Shown in pieces: positions 22,497 through 36,870 of a stretch of DNA of 44,439 nt. The translations under genes and the position numbers were made by a program. Below the pieces are notes generated by a model. That model saw only the letters and a program-made list of their open reading frames with translations. It did no database searches and was not told the DNA's origin. The stretch comes from RHKX01 sp964497825 (GTDB taxonomy: Bacteria; Actinomycetota; Thermoleophilia; Solirubrobacterales; 70-9), in contig CAZCFA010000016.1 in assembly GCA_964497825.1 (NCBI GenBank), positions 1 to 44,439 of the forward strand, in the 5' to 3' direction. Position 1 is the first letter of the stretch. Each line of letters starts with the position of its first letter.

Positions 22497-22612
22497 AGCC
22501 GCAGGCCGGGGCCGGGGCCGAGGCCGAGGACCGGGCGGCCGGTGCCAAGAGAAGGCACGGGCCGCGCGAGCCGCCTCCGCGATGCCCCGTGCGACGGCGG
22601 CCTGCGACCCGC

Positions 22613-22643
22613 GGGATCGCTCTCGCGCGACGAGAGCGATCCC
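22613..22643. repeat. GGAATCGC-family palindrome (copy 4, variant)
   Basis: GGGATCGCTCTCG, a 5-base loop, and CGAGAGCGATCCC form a perfect 13-bp stem. Relative to copy 1 both arms changed together (GGAAT to GGGAT and ATTCC to ATCCC), so the pairing was kept. Confidence 0.75.
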
Positions 22644-22820
22644 CGATGCCGGTCGCGGCCGGCGCCGGACGCGCCCCGAACCGCGACCGCCATTCCTCGA
22701 CGCGGGCGCTGCCGGTGCCGTACCATTTTCGGCCAACCGTCGGGGCCGGATGCCGGCAGCGGACCCCAGCGACGGCGTCGAGCGCGGGAGGGGAAGCGCC
22801 CCCTCGCCGACCCCTAGACC

Positions 22821-27434
<4,614 letters not shown>

Positions 27435-27456
27435 GCGCGACCGGAGCGAGGACCTG

Positions 27457-28878
<1,422 letters not shown>

Positions 28879-28965
28879 CGCCCGCCCGGGTCGCGCAGCT
28901 CCGCGTGACGGATGGATCCGCAAGCGGCGCACGGCCTGGCCGCCATCGCGGTGCCGCAGAGCCGA

Positions 28966-29510
28966 GATGGCGATGGCGGGCTTCGACGACCGCGGTGGGT
29001 GGAACGAACCGGAGGCAGTGACTCCTACGCCAGCCGCAGACCATCGCGGTGCATTAGCGCCGGAATGGCGGCCTTCGGCGACCGCCGTGGGTGGCGGCGG
29101 AGGCAGCGGACCCGTCCTCGGGCGACAGCGGTGCATTAGCGCCGGAATGGCGGCCTTCAGTCACCCCGGTGGGTGGAACCGGAGGCAGTGACTCCTACGC
29201 CAGCCGTAGACCACCGCGGTGCATTAGCGCCGGAATGGCGGCATTCGGCGACCGCCGTGGGTGGCGGCGGAGGCAGCGGACCCGTCCTCGGGCGACAGCG
29301 GTGCATTAGCGCCGGAATGGCGGCCTTCAGTCACCCCGGTGGGTGGAACCGGAGGCAGTGACTCCTTCGCCAGCCGCAGACCATCGCGGTGTATTAGCGC
29401 CGGAACGGGCTTCGACGACCGCCGTGGGTGGCGGCGGAGGCAGCGACTCCTTCGCCAGCCGCAGACCATCGCGGTGCATTAGCGCCGGAATGGCGGCCTT
29501 CGGCGACCGT
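28966..29510. repeat. Tandem array of alternating A and B units after gltD
   Basis: The unit start G(C/T)ATTAGCGCCGGAA occurs six times (29051, 29133, 29221, 29303, 29391, 29476), with spacings of 82, 88, 82, 88 and 85 bases. A units continue with CGGCGACCGCCGTGGGTGGC. B units have AGTCACCCCGGTGGGTGGAA and then GTGACTCC, so AGTCAC/GTGACT can close a stem. A and B together make a 170-bp higher-order repeat, present twice almost identically (29051-29220, 29221-29390). A decayed B-like unit starts the array near 28966. Spacings are not multiples of three, so the repeated peptide CISAGMAAF appears in shifting frames; the array is not coding. Nothing else is visible between gltD and 29661, apart from a weak hairpin at 29521-29538. 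Confidence 0.85.
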
Positions 29511-29660
29511 CGGCGGCTCAGGGCCTCACGGAGGGCCCCTACTGTGACCTACTGCAGTTAGCAAACGTTCACATCGCTACCATGTCCGCCCCGGCGGGAC
29601 ATCGATCGTGGCGCCGAGGGGAAACGGCAGGGCTCGAGCCAGGGGCCGGCCGACGAACCG

Positions 29661-30662
29661 ATGACGACCTTGCTCGCAGAGACAGCGCCGGCGGACCTCG
29701 CCTCGATCGAGGCCCTGCGGATCGTCGAGGAGGGGCTTGCGCCGCGGCGCTCGTGGCTGCGGCGCCACTCGACCGCGGTCAGCGTCGGCTTCGCGGCGGT
29801 CGTTACCCTGGCGCTGCTGATCGGCCTGCGGGGCAAGTGGCACGAGGTCGCCGGCGCGTTCGGCGCCACCTCGTGGCAGGTCCTGGCGATGGCGGTGGTC
29901 ATCCAGGTCGCCTGGCTTCTGACCCGCAGCGAGGCCTGGCACGTCTGCGTCGCCGCCGCCGGTGCCGAGTGCGGCCGCCGGCGCCTGTTCCGGGCCGCCG
30001 CGATCGGCAACATCGGCAGCATCTTCACGCCCAGCTTCGGCCTCGCGGTGCGGATCGCCGAGCTGCGGCGGACGGCGCCCGAGGACTCCCCGCGCGCCGG
30101 CACGCTGGTCGCCGCCGAGCTGCCGATCGTCGTCGTCGAGATCGCGCTCGCCGCGGCCTGCTCGTTCACGCTCGTCGCGCCGCTCGGGATCGCCTGGTGG
30201 CTGCCGCTGATCGCGCTGGCCGCCGGGGCCGGCGTCGTCGGCGGGCTGAGCCGGCTCGCGCACCGCCGGCGCCACGGCTTCTGGAGCGGGCTCGCCGTCC
30301 TCCGCGGGCTGCGTCACCGCAGCACGATCGTCGGCCTGACGATCGCCGCCGTCGCCCTGCAGGTGCTGCGCAACTGGCTGATCCTCCGCGGCGTCGGCGT
30401 CGACGTCTCGGTCTTCGACGCGGCCGCGCTGTTGATCGCCACCGCCGCGCTCGGCCTGCTGCCGATCGGCCCCGGCCTCGGGATGACCGCGACCGTGCTC
30501 ATCCTCGGCGCCAACGGCCTCGTCGCGACCGCCGCCGCCGGCGCGATCCTGACCGGCACCGCCGTCGTCGGCGCCTTCCTGTTCGCCGCCTGGGCGCTTG
30601 CCGACCGCCACGGCGCGGAGCTGCTGCCGCGCCGCATCCCGACCTTCGCCGGCAACCGCTGA
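29661..30662 (+). CDS. Lysylphosphatidylglycerol synthase transmembrane-region family protein (333 aa)
   Basis: An N-terminal cytoplasmic tail (about 37 residues) is followed by about eight hydrophobic segments. The arrangement and motifs RSEAWHVCV, RRRLFRAAAIGNIGSIFTPSFGLAVRI and LLPIGPGLGMTATVLI match the flippase-like membrane domain family found in MprF and in free-standing actinobacterial proteins. No aminoacyl-transferase domain is attached, so lipid lysylation is not implied; a role in lipid or glycolipid transport is only a guess. The start is an ATG without a strong ribosome-binding site, and the upstream promoter is not clear. A second membrane gene follows after 40 bases, so the two may be co-transcribed. 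Confidence 0.8.
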   Translation: MTTLLAETAPADLASIEALRIVEEGLAPRRSWLRRHSTAVSVGFAAVVTLALLIGLRGKWHEVAGAFGATSWQVLAMAVVIQVAWLLTRSEAWHVCVAAAGAECGRRRLFRAAAIGNIGSIFTPSFGLAVRIAELRRTAPEDSPRAGTLVAAELPIVVVEIALAAACSFTLVAPLGIAWWLPLIALAAGAGVVGGLSRLAHRRRHGFWSGLAVLRGLRHRSTIVGLTIAAVALQVLRNWLILRGVGVDVSVFDAAALLIATAALGLLPIGPGLGMTATVLILGANGLVATAAAGAILTGTAVVGAFLFAAWALADRHGAELLPRRIPTFAGNR

Positions 30663-30702
30663 GCGCCGCGGACGCGGCCGGCCGGTTCGCAAGGCTGGGA
30701 CG

Positions 30703-31434
30703 ATGCGCGCCGGGTCGGTCGAGTCGTTACGGGTGCGTGCGGTCGTCACCCGGGCCGTCCGCGCCTACCGCTCGAGCTGGCGGGCGCTGCTGGCGCTCGG
30801 TCTGGCGCTGTTCATCCCGCTCGGCCTGCTGACGACGATCGCCCCCGGCGACGGGATCGAGATCGAGCGGTTCGACGATCCGGGCGCGATCGCGACCGTC
30901 GCGCTGGGGCTGGTCCAGGTGATCCTGCCGCTGCTCGGGACCGTGCTGTTCGCCGGCCTCGTCGCCGCCGCGGTCGAACGCGAGCGCGGCGGCGAGGTTC
31001 GTGAGCTCGGGCAGCTGATCCGCTCGCTGCCCTACGGCCGGCTCGCCGCCGCCGACGTGCTGCTCGTCGTCGTGATCGGCATCGGGCTGCTGCTCGTGAT
31101 CGTCCCCGGCGTGCTGGCGCTCGTCTGGTTCTGCCTGGTCGCGCCGGTGATCGAGCACGAGGAGACCACCGTCCGCAGGGCCTTCGGCCGCAGCCGCGAG
31201 CTCGTCCGCGGCCACTTCCGCCAGGTCGCCGCGCTCGTCTGGCCCGCCGTCTTCCTGCAGGCGCTGCTCGACAGCCTGGTCGAGGGACTCGCCGGGGGGC
31301 TGCTCGGCGACGGCTTCGCCGCCGAGTGGTTCTACGACGTGCTCGCCAACCTCCTCGCCGACCCGGTCTTCGCGCTGATCGTGGTCACGCTCTACATCGA
31401 GCTGCGGGCCCGTGAGCGGGCCGCGGCCGGCTGA
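30703..31434 (+). CDS. Uncharacterised integral membrane protein (243 aa)
   Basis: A short basic N-terminus precedes four to six membrane segments (about 27-47, 63-92, 119-146, 185-205 and 222-237). Between segments 3 and 4 lies VAPVIEHEETTVRRAFGRSRELVRGHFRQV, a pattern shared by YciC/DUF975-like and glycerophosphodiesterase membrane-domain proteins, where an amphipathic 'S.xL..G.' helix follows a membrane hairpin. I cannot give a function. The ATG at 30703 is preceded by AAGG at about 9 bases. It lies 40 bases after the preceding membrane protein on the same strand. The 139 bases that follow show nothing recognisable. Confidence 0.75.
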   Translation: MRAGSVESLRVRAVVTRAVRAYRSSWRALLALGLALFIPLGLLTTIAPGDGIEIERFDDPGAIATVALGLVQVILPLLGTVLFAGLVAAAVERERGGEVRELGQLIRSLPYGRLAAADVLLVVVIGIGLLLVIVPGVLALVWFCLVAPVIEHEETTVRRAFGRSRELVRGHFRQVAALVWPAVFLQALLDSLVEGLAGGLLGDGFAAEWFYDVLANLLADPVFALIVVTLYIELRARERAAAG

Positions 31435-31573
31435 AACGTCGTCCTCGCCCCACCGCTTTGCGCCGGCGGCGGTCGTGCTCCGCGGCGAGGAGCGCGAGGG
31501 CGCCGCCGGGACCGCCGCTCGCAGCCCGAACCGGCGCTCTCAAGCCCGATCGCGGCGCTGTCGATAGCCCCGT

Positions 31574-34411
31574 ATGGGGTTGGATCCGCAACCGGAGGAT
31601 CAGGCCGCGATCGCGCTCGCGGAGCCGCGCGAGGTGAGCGGGCTCACGACCGGCCTGGTGCTCAGCTTCGTCGAGCGCGAGGGCGGCCGCGCGGCCGTGA
31701 TCGAGCTGCTGCGGCGCTGCGGCCTCGAGGGCCGCGAGGCGGAGCTGCGGGACGAGAACAACTGGTTCTCCGACCGGACCAAGGTGGCGATGTTCGAGGC
31801 CGCCGCCGAGCTGCTGGGCGACCCCGACGTCGCGCAGCGGATCGGCGCTGCGGCGCTCGATCTCAACGTCGGCCAGGCGCTGCGGCTGACGCTGCGCGCG
31901 CTCGGCACGCCGCGGTTGATCTACTCCAACATCGGCCGCGCCAACGCGAAGTTCAACCGGGTCCACCACATGGACGTGCTGCGCTGCGGGCAGACCTCGG
32001 CGCTGATCCGCAACGTCCCGGTCGGCGACGCCGTCCATCACCCCTCCAACTGCGGCTACAACATCGGCCTGCTCTCCTGCGTGCCGCTCGTCTTCGGTGA
32101 GCCGCGGGCCCGGGTCCGCCACCCGCGCTGCATCGCCCACGGCGATCCGGAGTGCATCTACGAGGTCCAGTGGAACCCGCTCGACCGCTCGGCGCTGGTC
32201 GCGGCGCTCGCCAGCATCGCGCTGTTCGCGCTGATCGTGGCCGCGACGCTGATCCCGACGCTGCTGCCGCTGGCGACGATCCTCGCCGGCGTGATCGCGG
32301 TCTACGCGGGCAGCCGGGCGATCGCCGAGCGGCGGCGGCGCTGGCGGCTGCTGCGCGATCAGCTCGCCGGCCACGCCGAGGCCACCGACCTGTTTATGCG
32401 CTCGATCCAGGACCTCGCCTCGGCCCTGCAGCTAGACGAGGTGCTGTCGAAGGTGACCGCGAACGCGCAGGCGGCGGTCGGCGGCGCCGAGTTCGCGCTG
32501 CTGGTCGCCGAGCAGGACGAGCTGCGGGCGCGCGCCTCCTCGCACCTGCCGCCGGAGACCGTGGCGACGCTCGAGCGCTGGGCGAGCGCCAACCGGTCGC
32601 TGCTGGCGGAGCCGGTCACGCTCGACGACAGCGCCGCGATCGGCGAGCTCGCCGACCGGACGCTCGGCGGCGGCGTCGCGCTCGGCTCGATCTGCTCCTC
32701 GCCGCTCGTCTACCGGGGCCAGACGCTGGGGCTGCTGATGGCGCTGTCGACGGCGGAGAGCCCGTTCCTGCCGCGCGACGTCGACCTGCTCGCCTCCTAC
32801 GCCGCGCAGGCGGCGATCGCGCTGACCAACGCGCGCCTGTTCGAGGCGCAGCAGGAGCTGGCGATCCAGGACCCGCTGACGGAGCTGTTCAACCACCGCC
32901 ACTTCCACGAGACGATCAACCGCGAGCTCGACCGCTGCCGCCGCCACGGCGGCGAGCTCGGCCTGGTGATGTTCGACCTCGACGGGTTCAAGCAGGTCAA
33001 CGACACCGGCGGCCACGCCGAGGGCGATGATGTCCTGCGCCGCGTCGCGGCGGCGCTGCGCGGGAGCTGCCGCAGCTCCGACCTGCCGTTCCGCGTCGGC
33101 GGCGACGAGTTCGCGCTGGTGCTCCCCCACGCGGGGCCGGCGGCGACGGTCGCCGCCGCCGAGCGCGCCCGCCGGGTGATCGACGAGATCGACGAGCGGA
33201 CGACGATCTCCTACGGCGTCGCCTCCTGGCCCGACGCCGGGCCGACCAAGGACGCGCTGCTCGACCGGGCCGACGGCTCGCTGTATGAGATGAAGCGGCG
33301 GACGAGGCCGGATCGCCGCCGCGCGAGCCCCGAACGGCGGGCGCGGCTCGACCGCCGCGAGCGGCTCGCCTGCGCGAGCCGGATCGCGGTCAAGCTGGCG
33401 CCGCCGCTCGAGCAGCGCGAGATCGCGACCACCGCCGTCGACGAGCTCGCCGACACCTTCGACTACCTGCGCGTCGCCGTCCACCGGATCGGCGGCGGCG
33501 AGCTCGCGCCGATCGCCGTCGCCCGCCGCGGCGCCGACCCGCTCAGCGTCGCGCGCCGCTCGGCGTCGCGCGCCGCCCGCAGCGGCGAGGCGGTGCTGGT
33601 CGCCGACGCCGCCGCCGACGGCGGCACGTTCGGCTCTGAGCTGGCGACGCCGATCCGCATCGACGGCGAGCCCTGGGGCGTGCTCGAGCTCGTTCACGGC
33701 GAGCGCGACGGCTTCGGCTTCGACGACCTGCTGTTCGCCGAGACGATCGCCGCGGCGATCGGCGCCGCGCTGCATCGCTGCCGGCTCTACGCCGAGCTCG
33801 AGGGGACCTTCATGCACACGCTCGCCGCGCTCTCCGACGCGCTCGAGGCGAAGGACTCCTACACCGCCGCGCACGCGCGCGAGGTCGCCGACCTCGCCGA
33901 GCGGACGGCACGCGAGCTGGGCGTCGAGCGGGACGAGCTGCGCTCGATCCGCCACGGCGCGCTCCTGCACGACATCGGCAAGATCGGGGTCAGCGGCGAG
34001 ATCCTCGGCAAGACCGGGCCGCTGAGCGCCGACGAGTACGAGCAGATCAAGCAGCACACGGTCGTCGGCTCGCGGATGCTCGAGCGGATCCCGTACTTCG
34101 CCGCCGTCCACCCGTTCGTCCGCTCCTCGCACGAGCGCTGGGACGGCGGCGGCTATCCCGACCGGCTCGCGGGCGAGGAGATCCCGCTCGGCGCCCGGGT
34201 GATCGCCGCCTGCGACGCCTTCCACGCGATGATCTCCGACCGCCCCTACCGGGCGGCGCTGGACCGCGACGAGGCGATCGCCGAGCTGCGGCGCAACTCC
34301 GGCAGCCAGTTCGATCCGGCGGTGATCGAGGCGCTGGTCGCGCTGCTCGAGGCCGAGCGGCGACCGGCGCTCAGCCCGCTGCCCGATCGGGGCGAGCCGG
34401 TCCGCGGCTGA
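31574..34411 (+). CDS. Membrane sensor with GGDEF and HD-GYP domains (c-di-GMP synthesis and breakdown) (945 aa)
   Basis: Domains in order: an N-terminal sensor (about 20-205) ending in RCIAHGDPECIYEVQW, like the small-ligand V4R-type fold; two membrane segments (about 209-250); a GAF-like domain (270-430); GGDEF (435-570); a second GAF-like domain (595-745); and HD-GYP (755-925). The diguanylate cyclase site is intact (GGDEF, 509-513) with an RSSD inhibitory site five residues before it. The phosphodiesterase keeps HDIGKIG (His799, Asp800) and GGYP (860-862), but the HHE motif reads SHE. Both catalytic sites therefore look usable, with one ligand His changed. It is probably a switch between making and degrading c-di-GMP. 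The start has no ribosome-binding site and the promoter is unclear. Confidence 0.88.
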   Translation: MGLDPQPEDQAAIALAEPREVSGLTTGLVLSFVEREGGRAAVIELLRRCGLEGREAELRDENNWFSDRTKVAMFEAAAELLGDPDVAQRIGAAALDLNVGQALRLTLRALGTPRLIYSNIGRANAKFNRVHHMDVLRCGQTSALIRNVPVGDAVHHPSNCGYNIGLLSCVPLVFGEPRARVRHPRCIAHGDPECIYEVQWNPLDRSALVAALASIALFALIVAATLIPTLLPLATILAGVIAVYAGSRAIAERRRRWRLLRDQLAGHAEATDLFMRSIQDLASALQLDEVLSKVTANAQAAVGGAEFALLVAEQDELRARASSHLPPETVATLERWASANRSLLAEPVTLDDSAAIGELADRTLGGGVALGSICSSPLVYRGQTLGLLMALSTAESPFLPRDVDLLASYAAQAAIALTNARLFEAQQELAIQDPLTELFNHRHFHETINRELDRCRRHGGELGLVMFDLDGFKQVNDTGGHAEGDDVLRRVAAALRGSCRSSDLPFRVGGDEFALVLPHAGPAATVAAAERARRVIDEIDERTTISYGVASWPDAGPTKDALLDRADGSLYEMKRRTRPDRRRASPERRARLDRRERLACASRIAVKLAPPLEQREIATTAVDELADTFDYLRVAVHRIGGGELAPIAVARRGADPLSVARRSASRAARSGEAVLVADAAADGGTFGSELATPIRIDGEPWGVLELVHGERDGFGFDDLLFAETIAAAIGAALHRCRLYAELEGTFMHTLAALSDALEAKDSYTAAHAREVADLAERTARELGVERDELRSIRHGALLHDIGKIGVSGEILGKTGPLSADEYEQIKQHTVVGSRMLERIPYFAAVHPFVRSSHERWDGGGYPDRLAGEEIPLGARVIAACDAFHAMISDRPYRAALDRDEAIAELRRNSGSQFDPAVIEALVALLEAERRPALSPLPDRGEPVRG

Positions 34412-34460
34412 GCCGCGGGGACGGCGTCCCGCCGCCGGCGCCCGGTAGAACCCTCCTGCC

Positions 34461-36044
34461 GTGGACACCGACGTCGCCCTGCTCACGATCCTGCTCGCGG
34501 TTGCGCTGCTGCTGATCGCGGCGCAGTTCACCCGGGTCCCGTACCCGATCCTGCTCGTCGTCGGCGGCCTCGCGCTCGGGTTCGCGCCCGGGCTGCCGAC
34601 GATCGAGCTGCCGCCCGAGGTCGTGCTCGTCGCGCTGCTGCCGCCGCTGCTGTACTCGGCGGCCTACTTCACGCCGCTGCGCGAGCTGCGCCGCAACGTC
34701 AAGGCGATCTCGACCCTGGCGGTCGGCCTCGTGCTGGCGACGATGGTCGGCGTCGCCGCCGTCGCCCACGCGGCGCTCGGGTTCGGCTGGGCGGAGGCGT
34801 TCGTGCTCGGCGCGATCGTCTCGCCGACCGATCCGGTCGCCGCGACCGCGGTCGCGCGCCGGCTCAAGGTCCCGAACCGGATCATCGTGATCGTCGAGGG
34901 CGAGTCGCTGATCAACGACGGCACCGGCCTCGTCGCCTACAAGTTCGCGGTCGCGGCGGTGGTCGCGGGAACCTTCAGCCTCGCCGCGGCGACCGGCGAG
35001 TTCATCGTCACGGTCGCCGGCGGAATCGCGGTCGGGATCGCCGCCGGGGCCACGATCGCCTGGGTGCGGCGGCGGATCAACGAGCCCGCGGTCGAGGTCA
35101 CGATCGCGCTGTTCAGCGGCTTCTTCGCCTACCTGCCGGCGGAGGCGATCGGCGTCTCCGGCGTGCTCGCCGCGGTCACCGTCGGCATCTACATGGGCCG
35201 GCTCACCTCGGTGCTGACGACGCCGACGACGCGGATCCAGGGCAAGGCGATCTGGGAGATCGTCCAGTTCCTGCTCAACTCGGCGCTGTTCATCCTCGTC
35301 GGCCTGCAGCTGCCCTCGGTGATCGAGGGGCTCGACGGGCTCTCGACCGCCGAGCTCGTGCGCGACGGGGCGCTGGTCGCCGCGACCGTGATCGTTGTCC
35401 GGCTGCTCTGGGTGTTCCCGTTCACCTACCTGCCCCGGGCGCTGGCGCCGCGGCTCTGGCGCGGCACGGCGCCGTCGCCGCGCGGCACGGCGATCGTCGC
35501 CTGGACCGGGATGCGGGGCGCGGTCTCGCTCGCGGCGGCGCTGGCGCTGCCGCTGGCGACCGATGCGGGCGAGCCGCTGCCCCATCGCGAGGAGATCATC
35601 TTCCTCGCCTTCTCGGTGATCCTCGCGACGCTGCTCCTGCAGGGCCTGTCGCTGCCGTTCCTGATCGAGCGGCTCGGGTTCGAAGGCGCCGACGAGGCCT
35701 TCGTGCACGAGGAGAACGTCGCCCGCAAGCGGGCCGCCGAGGCGGCGCTCGCGCGGCTCGAGGAGCTCAGCGACGAGGACTGGGTCGCGGCCGAGACCGC
35801 CGACCGCGCCCGCCGGATCTACGGCTACCGCCATCGCCGCTTCGCCGCCCGCTTCGCCGTCGAAGACGACGACAGCCTCGCGATCGAGGAGCGCTCGGTC
35901 AACTTCCAGCGGCTCACCCGCGAGCTGCTCGAGGCGCAGCGCGCGACCGTGATCGCGATGCGCGACCGCGGCGAGATCAACGACGACGCGCTGCGGGCGA
36001 TCGAGCACGAGCTCGACCTCGAGGACTCGCGGCTGGAGATCTGA
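34461..36044 (+). CDS. CPA1-family Na+/H+ antiporter, NhaP-like (527 aa)
   Basis: About twelve membrane segments fill residues 1-410. The ion-binding region has the CPA1 signature SPTDPVAATAVARRL (about 118-132) and EGESLINDGTGLVAY (about 147-161), with the Asp pair expected for exchange. The remaining ~115 residues form a charged cytoplasmic tail, predicted helical, as in regulated CPA1 exchangers. The protein should expel Na+ or K+ in exchange for protons. It starts with GTG 50 bases after the c-di-GMP protein; CCTCC in the gap is not a Shine-Dalgarno match, so coupling to the upstream gene is possible. Confidence 0.92.
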   Translation: MDTDVALLTILLAVALLLIAAQFTRVPYPILLVVGGLALGFAPGLPTIELPPEVVLVALLPPLLYSAAYFTPLRELRRNVKAISTLAVGLVLATMVGVAAVAHAALGFGWAEAFVLGAIVSPTDPVAATAVARRLKVPNRIIVIVEGESLINDGTGLVAYKFAVAAVVAGTFSLAAATGEFIVTVAGGIAVGIAAGATIAWVRRRINEPAVEVTIALFSGFFAYLPAEAIGVSGVLAAVTVGIYMGRLTSVLTTPTTRIQGKAIWEIVQFLLNSALFILVGLQLPSVIEGLDGLSTAELVRDGALVAATVIVVRLLWVFPFTYLPRALAPRLWRGTAPSPRGTAIVAWTGMRGAVSLAAALALPLATDAGEPLPHREEIIFLAFSVILATLLLQGLSLPFLIERLGFEGADEAFVHEENVARKRAAEAALARLEELSDEDWVAAETADRARRIYGYRHRRFAARFAVEDDDSLAIEERSVNFQRLTRELLEAQRATVIAMRDRGEINDDALRAIEHELDLEDSRLEI

Positions 36045-36072
36045 GCGCGCCGCGATCGGCGAGACTGCCGCC

Positions 36073-36774
36073 GTGTTCGCCTTCTACCTCCGCCACGGCG
36101 AGTCCGCCTCCAACGCCGCTCCCGGCGCCGTGGCGCTGCCCGAGCACGAGGGCGACCGGCTCAGCGAGCTCGGCCACGACCAGGCCGCGGCCGCTGCGGC
36201 GCATCTCGTCGAGCGGCTCGACGTGCGGCGGATCGTCTCCAGCCCGATGCGGCGGGCGCGCGAGACCGCGGCTCCGATCGCGGCGCTGACCGGGCTCGAG
36301 CCCGAGATCTGGGAGTGGACGCACGAGCTGCGCGAGCCCGACGGCTACGCCGAGCTGCCCGCCGACGAGCAGCAGCGGCAGCGCTGGTCGAACCGGATGC
36401 TGGCCCACGCCGACGATCCCGATCACGGCCCCGGGGGCGGCGAGTCGTTCGCCGGCCTGCTCGCCCGGGTGCGGCGGACCCAGGAGCGGCTCGCCGCCGA
36501 CGGCATCGACGGCACCCTGCTGGTCGGCCACGGGATCTTCTTCCGGTTCACGTTCGCCGCGGCGCTGCTCGGCGACGCGTTCACGCCGCACCTGATCGAC
36601 CGCCTCTGGCGAATCGGCTCGCTCAACTGCGGCCTCTCGACCTTCCAGCACACGCGCGACGGCGGCTCGCTCAACCCCGCCGACATCGACGGCTGGCGCT
36701 GCGTGAGCTGGATGGCGCCGACGGTCGGTCCCGGTCAGCTGACCGGGACCGGCGGCGGCGGCGCCGGGAATTGA
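36073..36774 (+). CDS. Histidine phosphatase family protein (233 aa)
   Basis: The catalytic motif FYLRHGESASN (residues 4-14, His8) is followed by SSPMRRARETA and a second His in LLVGHGIFFRF (about 157). These are the two-His hallmarks of the phosphoglycerate mutase-like phosphatase superfamily. The acid-base Glu is probably in ELREPDGY. The C-terminal ~20 residues are Gly-rich. The substrate is unknown. The gene lies 28 bases after the antiporter gene, starts with GTG, and is followed by the SCP2 gene on the same strand. Confidence 0.88.
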   Translation: MFAFYLRHGESASNAAPGAVALPEHEGDRLSELGHDQAAAAAAHLVERLDVRRIVSSPMRRARETAAPIAALTGLEPEIWEWTHELREPDGYAELPADEQQRQRWSNRMLAHADDPDHGPGGGESFAGLLARVRRTQERLAADGIDGTLLVGHGIFFRFTFAAALLGDAFTPHLIDRLWRIGSLNCGLSTFQHTRDGGSLNPADIDGWRCVSWMAPTVGPGQLTGTGGGGAGN

Positions 36775-36793
36775 GCCGCGCGGCGGCGCCGGA

Positions 36794-36799
36794 TAGAGT
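36794..36799 (+). promoter_or_regulatory. -10 box TAGAGT before a possible leaderless short ORF
   Basis: TAGAGT is followed by 6 bases and then GTG at 36806, matching the leaderless pattern seen elsewhere in the window. That GTG opens an 18-codon frame ending at 36862. Confidence 0.4.
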
Positions 36800-36805
36800 C
36801 GACCC

Positions 36806-36862
36806 GTGGCCGCGGAGCAGCAGAGCCCGCCGACCGCGCGGGGCGGGGCGCCGCGCGCGTAG
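36806..36862 (+). CDS. Possible 18-codon leader peptide upstream of the SCP2 gene
   Basis: GTG at 36806 opens a frame that stops with TAG at 36860-36862, 8 bases before the SCP2 start. The peptide is polar and Pro/Ala-rich (VAAEQQSPPTARGGAPRA). Its only support is a well-placed TANNNT box; it could instead be plain 5' leader. If translated, termination so close to the next GTG would favour reinitiation. Confidence 0.3.
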   Translation: MAAEQQSPPTARGGAPRA

Positions 36863-36870
36863 CCGGCGCC

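Larger units (their letters stand above)
22249..22820. repeat. Palindrome-rich spacer before gltB
   Basis: No gene is supported. Two direct copies of about 83 bp (22301-22383 and 22443-22526) each start with GGCGCGGCGCGCGTTCCACG and hold one palindrome of the GGAATCGC family. A third palindrome, GGGATCGCTCTCG/CGAGAGCGATCCC (22613-22625/22631-22643), has a perfect 13-bp stem. A simple CGG-rich stretch occupies 22257-22300. The gltB promoter must lie in the last part; TACCAT at about 22720 is a candidate -10 box. Confidence 0.75.

Noticed and set aside
28966..29510. CRISPR array
   Set aside because: Units are 82-88 bp and similar along their whole length, there are no unique spacers, and no cas gene is nearby.
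28912..29561. Frames with repeated CISAGMAAFGDRRGW peptides
   Set aside because: The repeat periods (82, 88 and 85 bases) are not multiples of three, so no single frame is kept through the array.
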